DNA of 10,573 nucleotides from an uncultured Gemmiger sp. (GTDB lineage: Bacteria; Bacillota; Clostridia; Oscillospirales; Ruminococcaceae). The DNA is taken from the NCBI GenBank assembly GCA_959018215.1, contig CAUEKL010000068.1, positions 1 to 10,573 on the forward strand, read 5' to 3'. Positions 1 through 6,976 of the stretch are shown in pieces; within the stretch, counting starts at the first letter, position 1, and each line of letters starts with the position of its first letter. The notes under the pieces were generated by a model. That model ran no database searches. It saw only the letters and a program-made list of their open reading frames with translations, and had not been told where the DNA came from. The position numbers were made by a program, and so were the translations under genes.

Positions 1-54
<54 letters not shown>

Positions 55-100
55 GCATGGTTCTTGACCCCCTATATATCGGGAACAAGCTGCGTTTGTT

Positions 101-129
101 AATATACCATACGCAGTCTGAAAAGTCAA
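101..129 (-). promoter_or_regulatory. sigma-A-type promoter of the tRNA-Arg gene
   Basis: On the minus strand TTGACT (124-129) and TATATT (101-106) are separated by exactly 17 bp, and TGG just upstream of the -10 box gives an extended -10 (TGnTATATT). Transcription would start near 94, about 40 nt before the mature tRNA. A 6-bp inverted repeat (CTGCGT 90-95, ACGCAG 111-116) brackets the -10 box; its meaning is unknown. Confidence 0.8.
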
Positions 130-148
130 GCCCCTGCTGTAAAAATCC

Positions 149-2035
149 TCAACTTTTTGCGGCATATACCCCCGCCGGCGGGGCGCTGTTCACGAAATAC
201 AGCTCATACCACAGAATAAAGGAATAGATGCTCCAGATCTTGGTCATGTTTTTGGCGCGGCCGGCCTTGTGGTCGTCCAGAAGACGGCAGATCTCCGGCA
301 CGTTGAAGAACTGCTCCGCCACCGGGCCGGTGAATTTTTCGTGCACCATATCGTAGTATTTGTCCTGGCGCAGCCAGTCGTTCAGCGGCACCGGGAAGCC
401 CAGCTTTTTGCGCTGGGCCACGCTCTCAGGCAGCTGCTTGAGGGCAGCGCCGCGCAGAGCGATCTTGGTGTGTTCCTTGTCGCAGCGGTAGCGGCGGGGA
501 ATGCTCAGGGCCACTTCCAGCATCTCCCGGTCCAGGAAGGGCACCCGCAGTTCCAGGGAATTGGCCATGCTCATCCGGTCAGCCTTGAGCAGGATATCGT
601 ACAGCATCCAGGTGTGCATATCCACCCACTGGAGCTGGGTGGGTTCATCCAGACCCTGGACCTTGTCGAAGTAGGGTTTGAAGAAGGTCTCGGGGGCGGG
701 GTTTCCGTAGTCTTTCTTCAGGTAGCGGTCCCGCTCCGCCGGGTTCTCGAACACATAGTTGGCCCGCATATACCGCTCCCAGGGCTGACGGCCGCCCCGG
801 ACCAGGAAGTGCTGGCCCTTGAAATGGGGCATTCTGGCCGCGGTGTGGGAGAGGAAGCGGCGCACCGCCCCGGGCACCTTGCGGCTGTAATCCTCAAAGT
901 GGACGGCCTGGCAGTACATGGGATAGCCGCCGAAGAGCTCGTCGGCGCCCTCACCGGAAAGCACCACCTTCACATACTTGCGGGCGTTCTGAGCCAGGAA
1001 GTACAGCGGCACCTCCGCCGGGTTGGGCATGGGCTCATCCAGATACCACTGGATCACCCGGTTGGCCTCAAAGAACTGGTCGGCATCCACCTTGTTGGCG
1101 ATGCTGGGCACCCCGATCTCCTTGCTGAAAGCCTGGGCATAGGGCAGCTCGGAGTATTTTTCCTCCGCATATCCCACCGAGAAGCTCTTCACATGGGGAG
1201 TGCCTTTAGCCACCTCGTTGACCACAAAGCTGGAATCCACGCCGGAGGAGAGGAAGCAGCCCACCTCCACGTCGGCGATCTGGTGGGCGGCCACGCTCTC
1301 GGCAAAAGTTTCGGTGATCTTCTTTTCCCAGTCCTCCTGGGTCTTGGTCTCGTCGATGTGGTACCGGATATCGTAGTACCGCTCGATGGTCAGTTTCCCG
1401 TCCTGCCAGGTGAACATGTGGGCGCCGGGCAGCTTGAACACATCCACGAACATGGTCTCCTCGTTGGGGATGTATTCGATGCTCAGGTATTCGGGCAGGC
1501 GCTTTTCGTTCAGTTCCTTCTTGAAGCCGGGATGGGCCAGGAAACTCTTGATCTCACTGCCGAAAAGGAACAGGCCATCCACATTGTAATAGTAGAAAGG
1601 CTTGATGCCGAAGATATCCCGGGCGCCGAACATGGTCTTGGTGCTGCGGTCCCAGATCACAAAGGTGAACATCCCCCGCAGCTTGGCGGGCAGGTCCTTG
1701 CCCCACTGCTCATAGCCGTGGAGCAGGACTTCGGTGTCCGAGTGGGTCCGGAAGGTATGGCCCGCGGCTTCCAGGTCGGCGCGCAGGGTCTGGAAATTGT
1801 AGATCTCGCCGTTGAAGATGACCACCAGGCTCTCGTCCTCATTGTACATGGGCTGGCGGCCGCCCTCCAGGTCGATGATGGACAGGCGGCGGTGGCCCAG
1901 GGCCACCTGGTCGTCCACATAATACCCTTCCCCGTCGGGGCCGCGGTAGGTGATCAGGTCCGCCATGGCCTTCACGGTGGCCCGGGCGGTCTCGGCGTTA
2001 TGTTTGCGTTCGGCAAAGCCGGTGATACCACACAT
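149..2035 (-). CDS. asnB: AsnB-type glutamine-hydrolysing amidotransferase (asparagine synthase family, copy 1)
   Basis: This 628-residue protein has the two-domain AsnB architecture. Residues 2-210 form a class II glutaminase domain: Cys2 becomes the N-terminal nucleophile after Met removal, with Arg50, the NGEIYN motif at 75-80 and Asp100 as glutamine-site residues. The synthetase domain has a PP-loop SSGVDSS (263-269) and GEGADE (361-366), which bind ATP and drive adenylation of a carboxylate. The family makes asparagine, but close relatives amidate peptidoglycan (B. subtilis AsnB and C. glutamicum LtsA on diaminopimelate, lactococcal AsnH on D-Asp). The length is nearer that group than the roughly 554 residues of E. 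coli AsnB. The start is chosen because Cys must follow Met, and AGGAGG lies 9 nt upstream; the open frame extending to 2272 would bury the nucleophile. It is second in an operon, 20 nt after the ATP-grasp gene, which suggests amidation of that enzyme's product. The exact substrate is uncertain. Confidence 0.93.
   Translation of the reverse strand: MCGITGFAERKHNAETARATVKAMADLITYRGPDGEGYYVDDQVALGHRRLSIIDLEGGRQPMYNEDESLVVIFNGEIYNFQTLRADLEAAGHTFRTHSDTEVLLHGYEQWGKDLPAKLRGMFTFVIWDRSTKTMFGARDIFGIKPFYYYNVDGLFLFGSEIKSFLAHPGFKKELNEKRLPEYLSIEYIPNEETMFVDVFKLPGAHMFTWQDGKLTIERYYDIRYHIDETKTQEDWEKKITETFAESVAAHQIADVEVGCFLSSGVDSSFVVNEVAKGTPHVKSFSVGYAEEKYSELPYAQAFSKEIGVPSIANKVDADQFFEANRVIQWYLDEPMPNPAEVPLYFLAQNARKYVKVVLSGEGADELFGGYPMYCQAVHFEDYSRKVPGAVRRFLSHTAARMPHFKGQHFLVRGGRQPWERYMRANYVFENPAERDRYLKKDYGNPAPETFFKPYFDKVQGLDEPTQLQWVDMHTWMLYDILLKADRMSMANSLELRVPFLDREMLEVALSIPRRYRCDKEHTKIALRGAALKQLPESVAQRKKLGFPVPLNDWLRQDKYYDMVHEKFTGPVAEQFFNVPEICRLLDDHKAGRAKNMTKIWSIYSFILWYELYFVNSAPPAGVYAAKS
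1836..1882. repeat. 47-bp exact inverted repeat, copy in asnB 1
   Basis: This stretch of asnB copy 1 (codons for the SIIDLEGGRQPMYNED region) is an exact reverse complement of 3702-3748 in asnB copy 2. It reflects conservation between paralogues lying in opposite orientation, and it is long enough to serve for homologous exchange. Confidence 0.85.
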
Positions 2036-2044
2036 GGATGTTAG

Positions 2045-2050
2045 CCTCCT
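2045..2050 (-). promoter_or_regulatory. ribosome binding site fixing the asnB copy 1 start
   Basis: A perfect AGGAGG on the minus strand sits 9 nt before the ATG at 2035. It lies in the 20-nt gap after the ATP-grasp stop codon, so it supports the short reading with Cys at position 2. Confidence 0.85.
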
Positions 2051-2055
2051 CTGGA

Positions 2056-3291
2056 TCAGTCGGTCAGACCCTTGTTGCCGTAATAGCGGGCGGTCTTGCG
2101 GTAGTAGTTCAGCTGGCTGCGCAGGTACCACAATCCCCGGTTGAGGCTGCGGTCCTCCTTGCAGTAGAGCTGGTGGGCGCTGCGGCCCTGCTTTTTCAGC
2201 CGGGCGGCGGTGGCCAGGAGGGTCTCGTCTTTCAGATATTTGCGGATAACGCCGTAGGGGGCGATCATCCACAGACTCTCGGTGTCGGCGATGGTGAAGC
2301 CGGTGTTCTTGCCTTCCAGCACGTCCTCCACCAGCCAGCGGGCCAGGTTGTAGCCCGCGGCGGTGACAAAGTAGCTGGAACGGCCCTGGCGGGGGTTCAT
2401 CTCAAAGAGTTTATACTCCCCGGTACGGGCGTCGAACTTCATATCAAAGTTGGCATAGCCCACCCAGCCCACATCTTCCAGGAAGGAGCGCATCCGTTCC
2501 AGCAGGGCGGGGTCGTTGATCTCCGGGGAGGAGAGAATGGCCGCGTAGTTGCCGATGCCCTCGGGGGTCTGTTCCTCCAGCAGGGGGCGGCCCAGGGCCA
2601 TCAGGTGGACCTTGCCGTCCAGGCCGCAGTAGGCGTTGAGCACCCGCATGCAGTTGTCATCCCCGGGGATGTACTCCTGCAGGATCAGGTCGTCCTGGTA
2701 GGAGCTGCCGTAGATAGCCGCGGTGATGGCGTCGTACTCCGCCCGGTCATGGGCCAGGAACACCTTCTTTTTGTGGGGGAAGGAACAGTTCCAGTAGGCC
2801 GGGGAATTGCTGGCCTTGATGATGACCGGGAAATCAAAGGGAAATTCGGCGTTTTTGTAGTTCTGTGCGGTGCAGGTGGCCGTTTTCGGGTAAGAAAGCC
2901 CGTGTGCGGCACAGGCTTTGTAAAAGTTGTCTTTTATGTCAAGATCCAGCACGGTTTGCAGTTCCGGGCAGGCAAAATGAAAATAGGGCTCCAGTTCCTT
3001 GCGGTGGCGGGCCATGAGGATGGTGTAGCCGTCGGCACAAGAGACCAGCAGCAGCGGGCAGTTTTTGTAATCGTGGGCCTTGGCGTAGTCCACCAGGGTG
3101 CGCACAAAGACCTCGTCGTTTTCCAGGTCCGGCTCCACCACCGCAATGCGCACCAGGCGGGTGTTGCGGCAGGCCACCAGGACCCCCTTGCAGACGGCGT
3201 CGCTGACGACCCCGTATTGGGTATAAAAACTGCGGGCCATGCCGTAGACGTTGGCGTCGCTGCCCAGCAGTACAGGTTGAAATTTCAGCAT
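2056..3291 (-). CDS. ATP-grasp carboxylate-amine ligase, D-aspartate ligase (Aslfm)-like
   Basis: The 411-residue cytoplasmic protein looks like an ATP-grasp enzyme. It has an N-terminal segment GSDANVYGMARSFY (10-23). In the middle, FPVIIKASNS (154-163) carries the ATP-binding lysine and LILQEYIPGDD (202-212) the hinge. The C-terminal half has NFDMKFD (281-287) and FEMNPRQGRSS (296-306), the metal-binding Glu/Asn pair. From memory, this arrangement closely resembles Enterococcus faecium Aslfm, which activates the beta-carboxylate of D-aspartate and joins it to the side-chain amine of residue 3 in the peptidoglycan precursor. That recollection could not be checked by alignment here. It is first in an operon with asnB 1, matching the known Asl/AsnH ligase-amidase pairing. 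AAAGAGG with 7-nt spacing precedes the ATG, and a strong promoter lies at 3333-3362. It could instead ligate another amino acid. No aspartate racemase gene is in the window. Confidence 0.8.
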   Translation of the reverse strand: MLKFQPVLLGSDANVYGMARSFYTQYGVVSDAVCKGVLVACRNTRLVRIAVVEPDLENDEVFVRTLVDYAKAHDYKNCPLLLVSCADGYTILMARHRKELEPYFHFACPELQTVLDLDIKDNFYKACAAHGLSYPKTATCTAQNYKNAEFPFDFPVIIKASNSPAYWNCSFPHKKKVFLAHDRAEYDAITAAIYGSSYQDDLILQEYIPGDDNCMRVLNAYCGLDGKVHLMALGRPLLEEQTPEGIGNYAAILSSPEINDPALLERMRSFLEDVGWVGYANFDMKFDARTGEYKLFEMNPRQGRSSYFVTAAGYNLARWLVEDVLEGKNTGFTIADTESLWMIAPYGVIRKYLKDETLLATAARLKKQGRSAHQLYCKEDRSLNRGLWYLRSQLNYYRKTARYYGNKGLTD

Positions 3292-3332
3292 AGGAAAGCC
3301 TCTTTGTTCATACAGATGGTATATTCTTGCTT

Positions 3333-3362
3333 ATTTTACGTCCAAAGCGGGGTCCTTGTCAA
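3333..3362 (-). promoter_or_regulatory. sigma-A-type promoter of the ATP-grasp/asnB operon
   Basis: On the minus strand a consensus TTGACA (3357-3362) and TAAAAT (3333-3338) are separated by 18 bp. The predicted start near 3326 leaves a 5' leader of about 35 nt before the ATG at 3291. The rest of the 266-bp divergent intergenic region holds the opposing promoter at 3483-3511 and no other structure I could support. Confidence 0.7.
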
Positions 3363-3482
3363 TCTCCGCACGGCCGGAAAACAGGAACCGCCTGCCCTTA
3401 CAGTATGCGCTGCAGCGTCCAAAGGTATCACCCCCGGCCCGGGCTTACATCATACTTTTACATTCTTTCACGGGGTTCGGGC

Positions 3483-3511
3483 TTTTCTTTTCGGGGGCAT
3501 GTGTGTATAAT
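3483..3511 (+). promoter_or_regulatory. probable promoter of the asnB/murE operon
   Basis: A perfect TATAAT lies at 3506-3511, about 46 nt before the asnB copy 2 ATG. The -35 position 17 bp upstream (TTTTCT, 3483-3488) is a poor match, so the promoter may need an activator or be weak. The leader contains AAGGAAAGGG (3541-3550), the likely ribosome binding site, 7 nt before the ATG. Confidence 0.6.
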
Positions 3512-3557
3512 ATAGGATATCGAAAATCAACCGGCACCCTAAGGAAAGGGAAAGTAT

Positions 3558-5387
3558 ATGTGCGGAATCGTTGGATTTGTGGGCGCGCGGGATGACGCGC
3601 GCGAAGTTTTGCAGGCCATGATGGACCTGATCGCCCACCGCGGGCCGGACGGCCAGGGCCAGTTCCTGGAAGGCCCGGCAGCTCTGGGCCAGCGGCGGCT
3701 TTCCATCATCGACCTGGAGGGCGGCCGCCAGCCCATGTACAATGAGGATGAGAACCTGGTGGTGGTCTTCAACGGCGAGATCTACAACTTCCAGTCCCTG
3801 ACCGAGGAACTGCGGGCCGCCGGCCACACCTTTGCCACCCGGTCGGACACCGAGGTCCTGCTCCACGGCTACGAAGAATGGGGCAAGGGGATGCTGGACC
3901 GGCTGAGGGGCATGTTCACCTTCGCTTTGTGGGACCGGCGGGAAAAGACCCTGCTGCTGGCCCGGGACCATTTCGGCATCAAACCCCTGTACTACTACCA
4001 GAACGAGGAGGGCGAGCTGCTCTTCGGCAGCGAGATCAAGAGCTTTCTGGCCCATCCGGGCTTCCACAAGGAGCTCAACGAGGACCAGCTCTCCCTGTAC
4101 CTGTCCTACCAGTTCTCCCCGGGTGAAAACACCTTCTTCAAGGGAGTCAAGAAGCTGATGCCCGCCCACTGGCTGGAATGGAAGGACGGCCGGGTGACGG
4201 TACAGCGCTACTGGCGCCCCGAATTCAGGCCCGACGACGAGCCCACCCTGCAGGAGTGGGAGAAGGCCATCAGCGACGCCATGCAGGAGAGCGTGACCGC
4301 TCACAAGATCGCCGACGTGGAGGTGGGCAGCTTCCTTTCTTCCGGGGTGGATTCCAGCTATATGGCCGCCCTGGCCAAGGTGGATAAGACCTTCACCGTG
4401 GGCTTTGCCAACAAGCAGTACGACGAGACCGATTATGCCACCGAGTTTTCCCAGCATATCGGGGTGAAGAACTACGCCTACCGCATCACCCCCGAGGAGT
4501 ACTGGGCCAATCTGGGCCGCATCCAGTACCACATGGATGAGCCTTTGGCCGACGCCGCCAGCGTGGCCCTCTACTTCGTCAACCGGGAAGCCGCCAAGCA
4601 GGTGAAGGTCTGCCTGTCCGGCGAGGGTGCGGACGAATTTTTCGGCGGATACAACATCTATAAAGAGCCCTTCACCATGAGCTGGTACGACCATCTGCCC
4701 CTGTGGCTGCGCCGCAGCGTGGGCGCGGTGGCCAACCTGCTGCCCCCGGTGCCGGGCATCAACTTCCTGGTGCGCCGGGGCCGCCCGCTGGAAGAGCGGT
4801 ACATCGGCAACACCAACCTCATGGGCGAGCGCCGCAAGCGCAAGCTGATGAAGCATTACACCGGCAACTGCAAGCCCACCGATATCTCCCGCCCCTTCTT
4901 TGAGATGACCAAGGGCCAGGACCCGGTGACCCGGATGGAATACTGCGACCTGAACCTGTGGATGGTGGGGGACATTCTGCTCAAGGCCGACAAGATGAGC
5001 ATGGCCAACTCCCTGGAACTGCGGGTGCCCTTCCTGGACCGCCGGGTGTTTGACCTGGCCTGCCGCATCCCCACCAAGTGCAAGGTCAACGCCCAGCAGA
5101 CCAAGATTGCCATGCGGGGCGCCGCCGAGATGACCATTCCGGCCAAGACGGCGGACAAGAAAAAGCTGGGCTTCCCCGTTCCGGTGCGGGCCTGGCTGCG
5201 GGAAGAAAAGTACGCCGCCATTTTGCGGGAAGCTTTTGCCACCCCGGCGGCGGAACAATTCTTCAACACCAAGGAACTGAACCGCATGCTGGACCAGCAT
5301 CTCAGCGGCAAGCGGGACAACTGGCGTCAGCTGTGGTGTGTGTTTATCTTCCTTGTCTGGTACGACGAATATTTTGTAAAGAGGTGA
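3558..5387 (+). CDS. asnB: AsnB-type glutamine-hydrolysing amidotransferase (asparagine synthase family, copy 2), likely peptidoglycan-linked
   Basis: This 609-residue paralogue of copy 1 starts MCGIVGF, giving the N-terminal Cys nucleophile. The glutaminase domain has RGPDGQG (28-34), RRLSIIDLEGGRQPMYNED (46-64), NGEIYN (72-77) and Asp97. The synthetase domain has the PP-loop SFLSSGVDSS (258-267), DEPLADAA (327-334) and LSGEGADEFFGGYNIYKEP (353-371). As I recall it, this last stretch and the following region match B. subtilis AsnB, which amidates meso-diaminopimelate in the cell wall. The family transfers ammonia from glutamine to an adenylated carboxylate. It is followed after 7 nt by a MurE-type ligase, and the ribosome site of that gene overlaps this stop codon, so the two are probably translationally coupled. 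The pairing supports a role on the murein stem peptide. Free asparagine synthesis remains possible; the sequence alone does not decide. Confidence 0.93.
   Translation: MCGIVGFVGARDDAREVLQAMMDLIAHRGPDGQGQFLEGPAALGQRRLSIIDLEGGRQPMYNEDENLVVVFNGEIYNFQSLTEELRAAGHTFATRSDTEVLLHGYEEWGKGMLDRLRGMFTFALWDRREKTLLLARDHFGIKPLYYYQNEEGELLFGSEIKSFLAHPGFHKELNEDQLSLYLSYQFSPGENTFFKGVKKLMPAHWLEWKDGRVTVQRYWRPEFRPDDEPTLQEWEKAISDAMQESVTAHKIADVEVGSFLSSGVDSSYMAALAKVDKTFTVGFANKQYDETDYATEFSQHIGVKNYAYRITPEEYWANLGRIQYHMDEPLADAASVALYFVNREAAKQVKVCLSGEGADEFFGGYNIYKEPFTMSWYDHLPLWLRRSVGAVANLLPPVPGINFLVRRGRPLEERYIGNTNLMGERRKRKLMKHYTGNCKPTDISRPFFEMTKGQDPVTRMEYCDLNLWMVGDILLKADKMSMANSLELRVPFLDRRVFDLACRIPTKCKVNAQQTKIAMRGAAEMTIPAKTADKKKLGFPVPVRAWLREEKYAAILREAFATPAAEQFFNTKELNRMLDQHLSGKRDNWRQLWCVFIFLVWYDEYFVKR
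3702..3748. repeat. 47-bp exact inverted repeat, copy in asnB 2
   Basis: Exact reverse complement of 1836-1882. Shorter identical blocks also occur around the SLELRVPFLD codons of both genes (about 5011-5042 here), so the paralogues share several stretches suited to recombination. Confidence 0.85.
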
Positions 5388-5394
5388 AGGGCCC

Positions 5395-6891
5395 ATGCTG
5401 CTCAAACAACTGCTGAAAGGGCTGCGCTACCAGGTGGTACAGGGCACCCTGCATGTCGAAGTGGCCGACATCTTCTATGATTCGCGCAAGGTGATCCCGG
5501 GGGGCCTGTTTGTCTGCATCGTGGGCACCCAGCGCGACAGCCACGACTACGCCGCCGATGTGGTGGAAAAGGGCGCCGCGGTGCTGGTGATCCAGCACGA
5601 CCTGGCCCCAGGTGTGCTGGAAAGCATGCCCAATGTGACGGTGCTGAAATTTGACAACACCCGCTACGCCATGGCCATGCTGTCCGCCGCTTACTTCGGT
5701 CATCCCGCCGACGAGATGACCATGATCGGGGTGACCGGCACCAAGGGCAAGACCACCACCACCCACATGATCCGGTCGGTGCTGACCGCCGCCGGGCACA
5801 AGACCGGCATGATCGGCACCAACGGTGTGTACTATCCCGGCCACCACTACGACCTGAACAACACCACCCCCGAAAGCTACGAGCTGCAGAAGATCCTGCG
5901 CCAGCTGGCCGACGCAGGGTGTGCCGCCTGCGTGATGGAGGTGTCCAGCCAGGGGCTGATGATGGACCGGGTGGCGGGCATCCACTACCGGGTGGGTGTG
6001 TTCACCAACCTGTACCCCGACCACATCGGCCCGGGCGAACATGCCAGCTTTGAGGAATACCGCAGCTGGAAGGGCCAGCTGTTCCGGCGGTGTGACATCG
6101 GCGTGGTGAACGCCGACGACGAGAACACCGAAGCCCTGCTGGAAGGCCACACCTGCGACCTCATCACCTACGGCATCGACAAGCCCGCCGATTACCGCGC
6201 CGGGCAGGAATACCGCCTGCTGCGCAACAAGACCATGCTGGGGGTGGAGTTCACCCTCACCGAGCCGGACGGCCACACCCTGGATGTCCAGGTGGCCATG
6301 CCGGGCCGGTTCAGCATCTACAACGCCCTGGCCACCATCGGGGTGGGCAAGGCGCTGGGTCTGGCCGACGAACCCATCCACCAGGGCCTGCGGGACACGG
6401 TGGTCAAGGGCCGGGTGGAGCTGGTGCCCATCAGCCACCACTTCACCATCCTCATCGACTACGCCCACAACGAAGCCGCCACCGAGAGCCTGATGGAGAC
6501 TCTGAAGGCCTACCACCCCCACCGGATGGTGGTGGTGTTCGGCTGCGGCGGCAACCGCAGCAAGCTGCGCCGGTACGGCATGGGGGAAGTCTGCTCCAAG
6601 ATGGCGGATTTCCTTGTTCTCACCGAGGACAACAACCGGTTTGAAAAGGTGGAGGACATCATTGCCGACATCAAGGAGGGCATCGCCAAGGGCAACCCCA
6701 ACGTGCCCTATGTGGAGATCCCCGACCGTCTGGATGCCCTGCACTACGCCATCGACCACGCCGAGGAGGGCGACCTGATCGCGGTCATCGGCAAGGGGCA
6801 CGAGGCCTACCGGGACCGGGAGGGCGTCAAGACCCCCTTCCTGGAGCGGGAGCTCATTGAGGAATACGCCGCCGAAAAAGGCATCGACTGA
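5395..6891 (+). CDS. murE: MurE-type UDP-N-acetylmuramyl-tripeptide synthetase, divergent clostridial form
   Basis: The 498-residue cytoplasmic Mur ligase should add the third amino acid to UDP-MurNAc-L-Ala-D-Glu. The N-terminal UDP-binding domain has YDSRKV (28-33). The central ATPase has the P-loop GVTGTKGKTTTT (112-123), NTTPES (156-161), EVSSQGL (182-188), DHIGPGEH (209-216) and Lys226, at the position of the usual carbamylated lysine. The C-terminal domain has MPGRFSIYNALA (302-313), DYAHNEA (355-361), FGCGGNRSK (382-390), DNNR (412-415) and GKGHEAY (466-472). The usual DNPR amino-acid-binding motif is DNNR, EVSSHAL is EVSSQGL, and YAHT is YAHN, so the substrate cannot be read off; the retained final Arg leans to diaminopimelate over lysine. 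It is coupled to the upstream asnB by a GAGGTGAAGG element spanning that gene's stop. A strong terminator follows at once. No other division or murein-precursor gene is adjacent, so a canonical murE may exist elsewhere. Confidence 0.88.
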   Translation: MLLKQLLKGLRYQVVQGTLHVEVADIFYDSRKVIPGGLFVCIVGTQRDSHDYAADVVEKGAAVLVIQHDLAPGVLESMPNVTVLKFDNTRYAMAMLSAAYFGHPADEMTMIGVTGTKGKTTTTHMIRSVLTAAGHKTGMIGTNGVYYPGHHYDLNNTTPESYELQKILRQLADAGCAACVMEVSSQGLMMDRVAGIHYRVGVFTNLYPDHIGPGEHASFEEYRSWKGQLFRRCDIGVVNADDENTEALLEGHTCDLITYGIDKPADYRAGQEYRLLRNKTMLGVEFTLTEPDGHTLDVQVAMPGRFSIYNALATIGVGKALGLADEPIHQGLRDTVVKGRVELVPISHHFTILIDYAHNEAATESLMETLKAYHPHRMVVVFGCGGNRSKLRRYGMGEVCSKMADFLVLTEDNNRFEKVEDIIADIKEGIAKGNPNVPYVEIPDRLDALHYAIDHAEEGDLIAVIGKGHEAYRDREGVKTPFLERELIEEYAAEKGID

Positions 6892-6904
6892 GTACACAAA
6901 AGCA

Positions 6905-6954
6905 AAACCGGCGCGGAGAAAGCTGCTTGGCCTTCTCCGCGCCGGTTTGTTTTG
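6905..6954. terminator. strong, probably bidirectional intrinsic terminator
   Basis: A perfect 16-bp stem (6905-6920 with 6933-6948, GC-rich core CCGGCGCGGAGAA) encloses a 12-nt loop. It is followed on the plus strand by a T-rich run (GTTTTGTCTT) and preceded by CACAAAAGCAAAA, which gives a T-rich tail on the minus strand. It lies 13 nt after murE and 28 nt beyond the CYTH gene stop, between convergent genes, and so can end both transcripts. Confidence 0.92.
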
Positions 6955-6976
6955 TCTTAATGATTACGCAAAAAGC

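Noticed and set aside
2036..2272. N-terminal extension of asnB copy 1 upstream of MCGITGF
   Set aside because: It overlaps the end of the ATP-grasp gene out of frame and would bury the essential N-terminal cysteine; a perfect ribosome site serves the internal ATG.
269..3510. Two long plus-strand open frames (269-2044 and 2038-3510) opposite asnB copy 1 and the ATP-grasp gene
   Set aside because: Both are antisense shadows caused by GC-rich third positions; the minus-strand genes carry full catalytic signatures.
3468..5405. A 645-codon minus-strand open frame opposite asnB copy 2
   Set aside because: Composition is repetitive (GHG, AAH, QGL) and the opposite frame is a clear AsnB with all catalytic motifs.
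5344..6897. A 517-codon minus-strand open frame opposite murE
   Set aside because: Val/Gly/His-rich shadow of the murE coding sequence; no motifs, no ribosome site.
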